NCBI RefSeq assembly: GCF_009728995.1
Contig: NZ_VTZW01000009.1
Location: forward strand, 801,644 to 865,643
Direction of reading: 5' to 3'
DNA length: 64,000 nucleotides
Source: Streptomonospora sp. PA3
GTDB lineage: Bacteria > Actinomycetota > Actinomycetes > Streptosporangiales > Streptosporangiaceae
Shown piece after piece: positions 38,085 through 45,496 of this stretch. Each line of letters opens with the position of its first letter. The first letter of the stretch is position 1. The position numbers and the translations under genes are program-made. The notes below the pieces were generated by a model, which made no database searches, had not been told where the DNA came from, and saw only the letters and a list, made by a program, of their open reading frames with translations.

Positions 38085-38948
38085 GTGCAGCTCAACACGA
38101 TCCGCGCAGGGGCCCTGCTCGCCGGGCTCTCGGCTCTGATCGTCGCGGTGAGCTGGGTGATCGCGGGCGTGCAGGGACTGCAGATCGGCATCGTCGCCGT
38201 CGTCGGGCTCAACGCCGTCGTCTGCTTCTTCGGCGACGGCATGGCGCTGCGCGCGATGCGGGCGCGCCCGGTCAGCGAGATCGAGCAGCCCGACCTCTAC
38301 CGCATCGTGCGCGAGCTGGCCACACAGGCGCGCCAGCCGATGCCGCGGCTCTACCTCTCGCCCACGCCGGCGCCCAACGCCTTCGCCACCGGGCGCAGCC
38401 CGCGCCGCGCCGCCATCTGCTGCACGACCGGCCTGCTGCGCATCCTCACCGAGCGCGAGCTGCGCGGCGTCATCGCCCACGAACTGGCCCACGTGCGCAA
38501 CCGCGACACCCTGGTGTGCTCGGTTGCGGGCGCCATCGCCGTGGCCATCGTGTCGCTGACGGCGCTCGCGCTGCTGCTGCCGCTGGGCGACTCCGAGGAC
38601 GAGGACGTCCCCAGTGTGCTGGGCGCGCTGCTGTTCCTGGTGCTGGGCCCGCTGGCGGCGGGGGTCATCAGGCTGGGCGTGCGCCCCGCGCGCGAGCACC
38701 GGGCCGACCGCGCCGCCGCCGAGCTGACCGGCGACCCCCTGGCGCTGGCGAGTGCCCTGCGAAAGATCGACATGGGCACCCGCACCCACCCCCTGCCCTG
38801 CGAACGCCCGCTGCTGGCGGCCGGCCACCTGATGATCGCCCACCCGTTCCCGCAGCGCGGCATCAACCGCCTCTTCGCCGCCCACCCCCCGGTCCGCGAA
38901 CGCATCCACCGCCTCCGCCGCCTCGCCCAGCGCTGGGGCACCTACTGA
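38085..38948 (+). CDS. htpX: HtpX-like zinc metalloprotease (M48 family)
   Basis: A 287-residue membrane protease. Two N-terminal hydrophobic helices are followed by the zinc motif GVIAHELAHVRNRDT (HExxH). Two more helices follow, and the third ligand lies in RPAREHRADRAAAELTGDPL. MPRLYLSPTPAPNAFATGRS is the conserved substrate-cleft strand. It is slightly shorter than some HtpX but complete. HtpX degrades misfolded membrane proteins at the inner membrane. The GTG is preceded by GGAGG ~9 bp away. Confidence 0.9.
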   Translation: MQLNTIRAGALLAGLSALIVAVSWVIAGVQGLQIGIVAVVGLNAVVCFFGDGMALRAMRARPVSEIEQPDLYRIVRELATQARQPMPRLYLSPTPAPNAFATGRSPRRAAICCTTGLLRILTERELRGVIAHELAHVRNRDTLVCSVAGAIAVAIVSLTALALLLPLGDSEDEDVPSVLGALLFLVLGPLAAGVIRLGVRPAREHRADRAAAELTGDPLALASALRKIDMGTRTHPLPCERPLLAAGHLMIAHPFPQRGINRLFAAHPPVRERIHRLRRLAQRWGTY

Positions 38949-39030
38949 CCGGCGAAGCCGGCGGCGCCGGTCGGGATGGGGCAGGTTATTCGGTTGCCCG
39001 CGTACGGAGGGTGCGGCATCGTCTCTCGCC

Positions 39031-39096
39031 ATGCAAGCGCCGTCGTGGACCTTGTTCGATGAGATCGCCTACGACTACGACGAGGTTCCGGCCGCA
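39031..39096 (+). pseudogene. Possible N-terminal fragment of a SAM methyltransferase gene
   Basis: An ATG-started frame begins MQAPSWTLFDEIAYDYDEVP and then loses all similarity. The F-D-x-I-A-x-x-Y-D pattern is the usual opening of class I methyltransferases, and no SAM motif follows. The match is only ~16 residues, so it may be chance. Confidence 0.3.
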
Positions 39097-39159
39097 AGCC
39101 TCAGGAGCGCGCGCCCGCGGGGCGGCGGTCGGTGGACGGCCGCCCCGGCGGATCGTGCG

Positions 39160-39657
39160 TCAGCGGTAGTTGGTGAACTGCAGGGCGATGTCGAGGTCCT
39201 TCTCCTTGAGCAGGGACTGGACCGCCTGCAGGTCGTCCTTCTTCTTGGAGCTGACCCGCAGTTCGTCGCCCTGGATCTGGGCCTTCACGCCCTTGGGGCC
39301 CTCGTCGCGGATGATCTTGGAGATCTTCTTGCCGTCCTCGGTGGAGATCCCCTCCTTGAGAGAGACGGGCAGGCGGTACTCCTTGCCCGAGGCCTTGGGC
39401 TCGCCATCGGTGTCGAGGACCTTCAGCGACACGCCGCGCTTGATGAGCTTCTCCTTGAAGACGTCCAGGGCGGCCTTCGCCCGCTCCTCGGAGTTGGCCC
39501 GGATCTCCACCGCCTGCTCGCCCTGCCAGGCGACGGTGGCACCGGTGCCCTTGAAGTCGAAGCGCTGCGAGAGCTCCTTGGCGGCCTGGTTCAGCGCGTT
39601 GTCGACCTCCTGCCGGTCGAGCTTGGACACGACGTCGAAACTGGATTCAGCGGCCAC
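39160..39657 (-). CDS. yajQ: YajQ family nucleotide/cyclic-di-GMP-binding protein
   Basis: A 165-residue protein matching YajQ/UPF0234 from end to end: [38 protein letters not shown], then [20 protein letters not shown] and [20 protein letters not shown]. Some members bind c-di-GMP and act with transcription factors (shown in Xanthomonas), and others bind nucleotides. No such role is proven in actinobacteria. It is monocistronic and divergent from the tRNA-Tyr gene. Confidence 0.92.
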   Translation of the reverse strand: MAAESSFDVVSKLDRQEVDNALNQAAKELSQRFDFKGTGATVAWQGEQAVEIRANSEERAKAALDVFKEKLIKRGVSLKVLDTDGEPKASGKEYRLPVSLKEGISTEDGKKISKIIRDEGPKGVKAQIQGDELRVSSKKKDDLQAVQSLLKEKDLDIALQFTNYR

Positions 39658-39922
39658 GTGCGCTCACACCTTCGAAAATGCGGTTCCAGGGCCGCGAGGG
39701 TCCGCGGCCCGCGTTGTCGTCGGCGCAGCCCTGCCCTGCCGGACGGCTGCGGGCTGCGATCAGGCCCCGAGCTTAGCCCGGCCCGCCGCGCCTCCGCGCG
39801 ACATGCCCGCAACGCCCCCGCCCGCCACCGCGCGCAGGGCGGCGCAGCAAACCGATTTCGTATCCGGGGCGCATGTCCGCTATTCTCACTTGTGCGTCGC
39901 GACGAGGAGTCGCCGCAGCCCA

Positions 39923-40004
39923 GGCAGGTTGCCCGAGCGGCCAAAGGGAGCGGTCTGTAAAACCGCCGGCTCAGCCTTCCAAGGTTCGAATCCTTGACCT
40001 GCCA
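39923..40004 (+). tRNA. tRNA-Tyr (GTA)
   Basis: An 82-nt class II tRNA with a long variable arm. Acceptor GGCAGGT pairs with ACCTGCC (39997-40003). The anticodon stem GCGGT/ACCGC encloses CTGTAAA with anticodon GTA at 39957-39959. The T-arm is CAAGG-TTCGAAT-CCTTG. CCA is not encoded. Confidence 0.95.
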
Positions 40005-40012
40005 CCCGCGGG

Positions 40013-40056
40013 AAACGCCCCCGTGACCGGCCATGCCGCCGTCACGGGGGCGTTTT
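40013..40056 (+). terminator. Terminator after tRNA-Tyr
   Basis: A perfect 15-bp stem (40013-40027 with 40041-40055) has a 13-nt loop and ends in TTTT, 9 bp past the tRNA. Confidence 0.88.
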
Positions 40057-40104
40057 CGTGTGCGGGGCGGGGGTGCGGGGCTGGAACGGGTCCGCGGCAC
40101 GGGG

Positions 40105-40368
40105 CCCGCCCGTCGCCCGCCACCGCCCAACGGAGGCGCTTCGTGCCACGTACTTATTCAGAGCCGGCTTGCCGCCGAGTGCACGGAACACCTTCGCATC
40201 GGAGGCCCGCCATCGGTGGCACGGCTCCGCCCGATGAGTTCAGCGTGCGCTCGGCGGCAAGCTGCGACCGCGCTACGCGAGACGCGCCCATTGCCGCAGC
40301 CTCGATGGCGGCCGCCCCGGGTGGTGCCCGGTGGGTTCCTGGAATGCGGCGCCCCCGCCGTTCTTAAG
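40105..40368. repeat. Palindromic intergenic repeat, copy B
   Basis: It shares the core arms GCTTGCCGCCGAGTGCACG (40167-40185) and CGTGCGCTCGGCGGCAAGC (40244-40262), with one mismatch, around GCCATCGGTGGC. Its left flank, CGGAGGCGCTTCG and TGCCACGTACTTATTCAGAG, matches copy D rather than copies A or C. The right end, CCCCCGCCGTTCTTAAG, matches copies A and D. It is more diverged than the other copies. Confidence 0.75.
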
Positions 40369-41066
40369 CACGGCCTAACGGTGGCGCTGCGCGCCGCGTC
40401 TCCGCCTGCCCGTCACCCGCTGCCTCTGACGGCGGCCTCGGCCGACGCCTGTTCTGGCTGCCGCTCACCCGCCGGCTCCGTCGATGCGGACCTGGGGGCG
40501 CTGTCGGTCGCCGGCGCCCGCCACCGCCCCATGAAGACATGTGGCTGTTCCCGCGTCCGCCCCGGCGCGGCAGGCCGGTTCCTTCACTGCGCGCCGGGAA
40601 CACCGCAATGGCGGGAATCCCCGGCGTTTCGGGGGCGGGTGGGCTAGGGTCGGGGTGGCCGCTCCGGGTTGCGGGGGCGGCGTGTCGGCCGTCCGCGTGG
40701 CGGCTGTTCCCTCTTCTTTCACCGCCCCGCCGGCTGTGGTCGTGCGGGGCGTATTTCGTCATGCCCGGAATCGGGCTCGTGCCGATGCCGCGGCATTCCC
40801 TTCAGAGCCGCACGCTGCCGCTCCGGCGTGTCGCAGATCCCTGCCGACCGGCCCCCGCTCGACTCGGACCGGCGTGTCGGCGCGTCCGCCGGAAATACGT
40901 CTGGAATGCCCCGGACAAACGGGACCGCGGTCCGATGGCGTGCGGTAACGGACACTCCAAACCATCCGGAAAATCCGGCAAATTTATCTGCGCGTGTTTA
41001 CGAAGTCTCGTTACCAAAGCCGAATGAGTGGACGAAATGGACATATCGAATCCGCGGTTTTTGGCG
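40369..41066. other. Gene-free region upstream of the secreted peptide cluster
   Basis: About 700 bp without a credible gene. Both strands have only short Arg/Pro-rich frames. The last ~130 bp become clearly less GC-rich toward the promoter of the first secreted peptide gene. Confidence 0.45.
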
Positions 41067-41096
41067 TTGACAAAAACGTTTGGGTGCGTCGATGAT
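41067..41096 (+). promoter_or_regulatory. Promoter of the secreted peptide cluster
   Basis: TTGACA (41067-41072) is a perfect -35. GATGAT at 41091-41096 is a fair -10 with an 18-bp spacer. The leader to the first ATG is ~75 nt. Confidence 0.55.
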
Positions 41097-41176
41097 TGCT
41101 CCCGTCCACCGCGACAACGGGCGCCTCGATGCGTCTTTCTCCAGCACCTCGTATTGATTATTCCGGGGGAATCGTG

Positions 41177-41419
41177 ATGAAGAAGTTGACCGCTGCCGGT
41201 CTGATCGCCGGTGCCGCGATGGGCGCTGTGCTCATGGCTGGTCCCGCGCACGCCAGCGGGTCCTACGGGGGCGACCAGCAGTTCAACCAGAACCTTCAGG
41301 TCGTGCCCATCCAGCTGTGCAACACCAACGCCTCGGTGCTCGGTGTGACCGTGCCGGTCCTGTCGCCGCAGACCACGGGCGACTGCACCAACGGCCCGCG
41401 CGGCGCCAACGTCGACTGA
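41177..41419 (+). CDS. Chaplin-like small secreted peptide 1
   Basis: An 80-residue protein. A signal peptide (MKKLTAAGLIAGAAMGAVLM ... AHA) precedes a mature chain of ~53 residues: GDQQFNQNLQVVPIQLCNTN, then ASVLGVTVPVLSPQTTGDCT, then NGP. The two cysteines are separated by ~22 residues, like the paired Cys in chaplin domains, with the hydrophobic VPVLSPQ middle. Amyloid-like surface assembly is possible but not shown. The true ATG (GGGGGAATCGTG before it) is 27 codons inside a longer frame. It is the first of four tandem paralogues behind one promoter. Confidence 0.8.
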   Translation: MKKLTAAGLIAGAAMGAVLMAGPAHASGSYGGDQQFNQNLQVVPIQLCNTNASVLGVTVPVLSPQTTGDCTNGPRGANVD

Positions 41420-41474
41420 CAGCGCTGACCCGCTTCTTCTTTCCGTACGTTCCACAGTCAGAAGGGAATTCCCC

Positions 41475-41720
41475 ATGCTGCGAAAGCTGGGAATCGCCGG
41501 CGTGATCGCCGGCGCGGCCCTCGGGGCCGTTGTCGCCGCCTCTCCCGCGAACGCGGGCGGCTACGGGGGCGACCAGCAGTACAACCAGAACCTGCAGGGG
41601 ATCGCCGCGCAGTCCTGCAACGCCAACGTCTCGGCGCTGATCGGTGTCACCGTGCCGGTCCTGTCGCCGCAGACCACGGGCGACTGCACCAACGGCCCCG
41701 TCGCCGCCAACGTCGACTAG
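41475..41720 (+). CDS. Chaplin-like small secreted peptide 2
   Basis: An 81-residue paralogue of its neighbours. The signal peptide MLRKLGIAGVIAGAALGAVV ends near NAG. The mature chain contains GYGGDQQYNQNLQGIAAQSC, then NANVSALIGVTVPVLSPQTT, then GDCTNGP. It differs from copy 3 at only a few residues, including in the signal peptide, which indicates recent duplication. It is preceded by GAAGGGA. Confidence 0.8.
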   Translation: MLRKLGIAGVIAGAALGAVVAASPANAGGYGGDQQYNQNLQGIAAQSCNANVSALIGVTVPVLSPQTTGDCTNGPVAANVD

Positions 41721-41733
41721 GAGAGGTAGCACA

Positions 41734-41982
41734 ATGCTGCGCAAGCTCGGAATCACCGGCATGATCGCCGGCGCGGCCCTCGGGGCCGTCGTCGCCGCCG
41801 CTCCCGCCCACGCGGGCGGCTACGGGGGCGACCAGCAGTACAACCAGAACCTGCAGGGCGTCGCGGCCCAGCTGTGCAACACCAACGTCTCGGCGCTGAT
41901 CGGTGTGACCGTGCCGGTCCTGTCGCCGCAGACCACGGGCGACTGCACCAACGGGCCCGTCTCCGCCAACGTCGACGACTAG
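41734..41982 (+). CDS. Chaplin-like small secreted peptide 3
   Basis: An 82-residue paralogue, nearly identical to copy 2 (AHAGGYGGDQQYNQNLQGVA, then AQLCNTNVSALIGVTVPVL). Only 13 bp separate its ATG from the copy 2 stop, with GAGAGG between. Transcription with its neighbours is likely. The nucleotide identity with copy 2 is high over the whole gene, so unequal crossing-over could change copy number. Confidence 0.8.
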   Translation: MLRKLGITGMIAGAALGAVVAAAPAHAGGYGGDQQYNQNLQGVAAQLCNTNVSALIGVTVPVLSPQTTGDCTNGPVSANVDD

Positions 41983-41995
41983 CGGCAGGTCGGGC

Positions 41996-42286
41996 ATGCT
42001 GCGCAAACTCGTCGCAGCCGGGACCATCGCCGGCGCCGCCCTCGGGGCATTGCTGCTGGCCGGTCCCGCGCAGGCGCAGACCCACGGCGGCGACCAGCAG
42101 TTCAACCAGAACCTGCAGGTACTGCCGATCTCCGTCTGCAACGCCAACCTGTCCGTGCTTGGAGCCACCGTCCCGGTGCTGTCGCCGCAGACCACGGGCG
42201 ACTGCACCAACGGGCCGTCCGTGGTGAACCTGGACTCCCAGGACGCCTACGACGCCATCCCGAAGGGCACGGGGTACGAGCACTAA
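41996..42286 (+). CDS. Chaplin-like small secreted peptide 4 with C-terminal extension
   Basis: A 96-residue paralogue. The signal peptide MLRKLVAAGTIAGAALGALL ends at AQA. The mature core THGGDQQFNQNLQVLPISVC, then NANLSVLGATVPVLSPQTTG, is followed by DCTNGP and a tail of ~20 extra residues (SQDAYDAIPKGTGYEH) absent from copies 1-3. The core is closer to copy 1 (FNQNLQV) than to copies 2 and 3. It is 13 bp after copy 3. Confidence 0.78.
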   Translation: MLRKLVAAGTIAGAALGALLLAGPAQAQTHGGDQQFNQNLQVLPISVCNANLSVLGATVPVLSPQTTGDCTNGPSVVNLDSQDAYDAIPKGTGYEH

Positions 42287-42360
42287 CCGTGCGGCGCGGC
42301 GCCGCCCGAGGCATCCGCCCCGTGGCGGCGCCGCAACGCCGCTCGGCGCACAAAGCCGAA

Positions 42361-42398
42361 GTCCCCCGGTACTCGAACGCGCGCGGGTGCCGGGGGAC
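42361..42398 (+). terminator. Hairpin after the secreted peptide cluster
   Basis: GTCCCCCGGTAC (42361-42372) and GTGCCGGGGGAC (42387-42398) form a 12-position stem with one non-Watson-Crick pair, 75 bp past the last stop. No T-run. Confidence 0.55.
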
Positions 42399-42513
42399 CG
42401 CTGTGTGCCCGGCCCTGTGCACAGGCCCGCAGCACCGCGCCGCACGCGGGTACACCGCCGCCAAGAGGCTCACCGATCCGCAGCCGGCCGGCCCACCAGC
42501 CCAGGAGAGTGCC

Positions 42514-43056
42514 ATGCCAGCCCGCGAACCCGCCGCCGGCCCGGTAGGGGCGGCGGCCGCACTCTGCATCCTCGCGCTGCTCGGCGGGTGCGGCGCGGCG
42601 CCCGACTCGGCGGAGGAGCCCGACGGCGCGAGCCCGTCGCCGGTGCAGCCCCCGCCGTCGGCCACCGGCGGCATGGGCGCCGAGAGCACCGAGCCGACCG
42701 CGCCGCCGAAGGACATCTTCGTCTTCAACACCCACGGCAACGAGCAGGGCGAAGCCGACCGGCGCCCCGAGAACCTCGTCGCCTCGCCCTCCACCACTTT
42801 CACCGATGTGCAGTGGGCCACCTGGGGCGGCGGACCCGCGATCGGGACCGGTGAAGTATCGGGCACCTGGTGCCTGCCCGAGTGCCAGGAGAAGCCCTAT
42901 CCGGTGACCGTCGAACTCTCCGGCGCCGACATCGTCGACGGCACGGCCTTCTACACCCGCTACTCCTTCCGGGGCCGCGAAGGCTTCCCCGAGGGGATGC
43001 GCGGACGCGTGCGCGAGGTCGGCAGCGGCCTGTTGACCCTGCCGTCGGCGTGGTGA
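42514..43056 (+). CDS. Putative secreted lipoprotein
   Basis: A 180-residue protein. The N-terminus has a lipobox (ALCILALLGGC), so the mature Cys would be lipid-anchored on the outer face. A Ser/Pro/Glu-rich linker follows (~residues 30-65). The C-terminal domain has FTDVQWATWGGGPAIGTGEV and SGTWCLPECQEKPYPVTVEL, with a Cys pair. I do not recognise the domain. AGGAGAG 5 bp before the ATG fixes the start. It is in the same direction as the secreted peptides, with a hairpin between. Confidence 0.8.
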   Translation: MPAREPAAGPVGAAAALCILALLGGCGAAPDSAEEPDGASPSPVQPPPSATGGMGAESTEPTAPPKDIFVFNTHGNEQGEADRRPENLVASPSTTFTDVQWATWGGGPAIGTGEVSGTWCLPECQEKPYPVTVELSGADIVDGTAFYTRYSFRGREGFPEGMRGRVREVGSGLLTLPSAW

Positions 43057-43223
43057 CGGCGGCACCGGCCCGTACGCCCGCGCCGATCACCTCACATCCC
43101 CTCGCCTAAGAAATACCGATGTCCGATAGCTCCAGGTCAGAGGCATAAAATCCGGCGGATCGCGGGGCCGGGCATCCCCGTTCGGTGCGCGACGGTGGCC
43201 GGGGGTCTTTAGTCTGCTGAGTT
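43057..43223 (+). promoter_or_regulatory. Upstream region of the Wadjet-like operon
   Basis: TAGTCT at 43210-43215 lies so close to the GTG at 43224 that the mRNA would be nearly leaderless. The same TAGTCTGC string occurs before the downstream ATPase gene (50366-50373). No -35 is clear. This spacer follows the lipoprotein gene directly and contains no sequence for the missing N-terminal half of the JetA-like protein. Confidence 0.45.
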
Positions 43224-43988
43224 GTGGGTGTCTCAGCGGATCAGGTGAGGACGGCGGGGCCCGACGGCGATACCGCGGGCCCCTGGCAGCGGCTGTCCGA
43301 CGGGCGGGCGCGGGCGGAGGGCCCGGCCCCCCGGCACGGCCGCGCGGCCCTGCTGCGCCTGGCGGCCTGGTTCGAGGAGGCCGACCCCCGGGCCGCCCAC
43401 GAGATCTGCGCCGCCGCCTTCGCCGTCTACGGCGCCACCCACCTCGGCGGCCCCTGCGACGAGCCCGCCGGGGCCACGGTCAGCTGGTGGCAGGCCCCCC
43501 TGGCCAGCGTCGCCGCCGCGCGCCTGGCCAGCGCACTGCCCGCCGAACCGGCGCGCGACCACAGCGCGCAGCGCTCCCGGTTGCGCGACGCCGCGGAGTC
43601 CTCCGCGCACTGGCGCCGCTCGGCCGCCCAGGAACTGCGCCGCGTGCTGGCCGAGCCCACCGGCGACGACTCCCGCATCCGGCTCTCCGACCCCGCCATG
43701 GAGGTGCTGATGGAACTGCTCACCGCCGCGCTGGGATCGGGCGACGCCACGCGCCGCCCCGTCTCGGCGGGCGATCTGGAACTCGGCGTCCGCCTGCACG
43801 TCCGCCACGATCCGCAGGCCGCCATCGCCCTCCGTGCCAGCGGCGGCGACCTCAACCTCGACGGGCTGCGCCTGCGGGTGACCGCCTTCGACGCCGCCGA
43901 CGAGACCGCCGGCACCCCTGGCACCGATCCCGACGACCCCGCCGCGGACGAGGCCGGCTCCGCCCTGCCGATCGCGCGCGAAGCCTGA
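43224..43988 (+). CDS. jetA: JetA-family (DUF2397/TIGR02677) protein lacking its N-terminal half
   Basis: A 254-residue protein. RAALLRLAAWFEEADPRAAH, the segment TVSWWQAPLASVA, then PARDHSAQRSRLRDAAESSA and RIRLSDPAMEVLMELLTAAL match the C-terminal part of TIGR02677 proteins, which are usually ~480-500 residues. The N-terminal winged-helix/kleisin portion (~230 residues) is absent. The upstream 165 bp and the lipoprotein gene leave no room for it in any frame. In Wadjet, JetA is the kleisin that bridges the JetC heads (family knowledge). A candidate promoter directly upstream argues that the short form is expressed. It ends 133 bp before the preferred JetB start. Confidence 0.75.
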   Translation: MGVSADQVRTAGPDGDTAGPWQRLSDGRARAEGPAPRHGRAALLRLAAWFEEADPRAAHEICAAAFAVYGATHLGGPCDEPAGATVSWWQAPLASVAAARLASALPAEPARDHSAQRSRLRDAAESSAHWRRSAAQELRRVLAEPTGDDSRIRLSDPAMEVLMELLTAALGSGDATRRPVSAGDLELGVRLHVRHDPQAAIALRASGGDLNLDGLRLRVTAFDAADETAGTPGTDPDDPAADEAGSALPIAREA

Positions 43989-44121
43989 CCCGACCCCGGC
44001 ACGGCCGGCGGTGAGCACACCGCCCCACGACCGCCACGCCGGCCCGCCCCCTCGACCGGGCCGCCGCGAACCGGCGGCCCCGAGCAAGCGACCGACAGCG
44101 ACGCAGGAGGTGGCGACGACC

Positions 44122-45363
44122 GTGACGTCCGAGGACATCGCCCTGACGGGCGAGCGCCAGGCGGCGGCCCGGCGCCTGCTGGCCGACCCGATCGTCACCG
44201 ACCGCACCCACCCCGAGGACTTCGCCCTCATCCGCGCCCATTCCGACTGGCTCATCCAGCGCTTCCGCCGGGTCCTCGGCTACGACCTCACCGTCGCCGC
44301 CGACCACGCCCGGCTGGCCAAGACCGGCCTGGCGCGGCCCGCCGCCCGCCCGCTCACCCGCCCCAGCGGCGCGCATTTCACGCCCCGCACCTACAGCTAC
44401 CTCGCGCTGTGCCTGGCGGTGCTCGTCGAGGCCCCCTCGACCCTCCCGGTGGCGCGCCTGGCCGAGGACGTCGGCGCGGCCGCCGCCGAGGCCGGACTCG
44501 CCCTGGCCCCGCGCGAGCGCATGGGCGAGCGCCGCGCCTTCACCGCCGCACTGCGCAAGCTCGCCGAATGGGGCGCGGTCGGCGAGGCGCACGGCAGCCT
44601 GTCCGCCTACGCCGACGACCCGGCCGAGGAGGCGCTGCTGAGCGTGCACCAGGAGGTGGTGCGCCGCGTGGTCGCCCACCCGCCGCACGCCACCGCCGAC
44701 GCCCGCGCTTTCGTCGACGAGCACGACACCGCCGATCCCGCGGGCGACGACGCCGGCGAGATCGCTCTGCGCCGCGCGCTCGCCGAGACCGCCGTCGTCT
44801 ACCGCGCCGACCTCTCCGAGCGCCAGCGCAGGCGGCTGGCCAACCACCAGTGGCGGGCCGCGGCCGAACTGGGCGACCTGCTCGGCTGCGACACCGAGAT
44901 CCGCGCCGAGGGCGTCGCGCTGATCATGCCCGGCGACGCCGCCGCCGAGGGGGGCGCCGCCTTCCCCGCCTCCGACCCGGTCGCGCAGGCGGCGCTGCTG
45001 CTGCTGGAGCGCCTGGTGGCCAGGCTGAGCCCCGCGTCGGTTCCCGAAAGCGCCGTGGAGGTGCCCGAGGACGTACTGACCGGCGAGCTCGCCGAAGTGC
45101 TCGCCGCCGAGACCCGGTCCCGGCCCGGCTTCGGCGCGCGGTCGGCGCTGCGCCACGAGCCCGACCCCGATACCCTCGCGGCCCGGGCCCTGCGCCTGCT
45201 GCACGACACCGGACTGATGCACCATCCCGATCCCTCGGGCGCAGACCGCTCGGGATGGCGCCTTCGGGCCGCCGCCGCGCGCTACGGCGGCCGGCCTTCG
45301 GGAGGCGGCGGCCACGACCGGGAACAGGGCGCCGCGGAGACCCCCGCGACCCCCCCGCGGTGA
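44122..45363 (+). CDS. jetB: JetB-family (DUF2398/TIGR02678) protein
   Basis: A 413-residue protein of full family length. ERQAAARRLLADPIVTDRTH starts the domain. FALIRAHSDWLIQRFRRVLG, then FTPRTYSYLALCLAVLVEAP and RRAFTAALRKLAEWGAVGEA follow, and CDTEIRAEGVALIMPGDAAA is the typical C-terminal stretch. In Wadjet, JetB is the KITE subunit binding the kleisin. The GTG at 44122 has AGGAGG 11 bp upstream; an alternative GTG at 44011 would add 37 Pro/Arg-rich residues and lies only 22 bp after the jetA stop. It is co-directional with jetA and jetC. Confidence 0.85.
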   Translation: MTSEDIALTGERQAAARRLLADPIVTDRTHPEDFALIRAHSDWLIQRFRRVLGYDLTVAADHARLAKTGLARPAARPLTRPSGAHFTPRTYSYLALCLAVLVEAPSTLPVARLAEDVGAAAAEAGLALAPRERMGERRAFTAALRKLAEWGAVGEAHGSLSAYADDPAEEALLSVHQEVVRRVVAHPPHATADARAFVDEHDTADPAGDDAGEIALRRALAETAVVYRADLSERQRRRLANHQWRAAAELGDLLGCDTEIRAEGVALIMPGDAAAEGGAAFPASDPVAQAALLLLERLVARLSPASVPESAVEVPEDVLTGELAEVLAAETRSRPGFGARSALRHEPDPDTLAARALRLLHDTGLMHHPDPSGADRSGWRLRAAAARYGGRPSGGGGHDREQGAAETPATPPR

Positions 45364-45496
45364 CCGCGCGCCCCGGTGTCCCGCGAGGCCGGGACCCCGC
45401 GCCGGGCACTCGCGGCATCCGCAAGAATGGCAGGATCGCCCGTCACCGGAGACTCCGGCGGCGCGGCGCGAGACGGTACAGAGCGGAGGACGGGCG

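Noticed and set aside
40369-41066. Small ORFs upstream of the secreted peptide cluster
   Set aside because: They have rare-residue composition, no SD and no family resemblance.
43057-43223. Search for the missing N-terminal half of the JetA-like protein through a frameshift
   Set aside because: No frame in this interval or inside the lipoprotein gene resembles the N-terminal DUF2397 region, so a simple frameshift does not explain the short protein.
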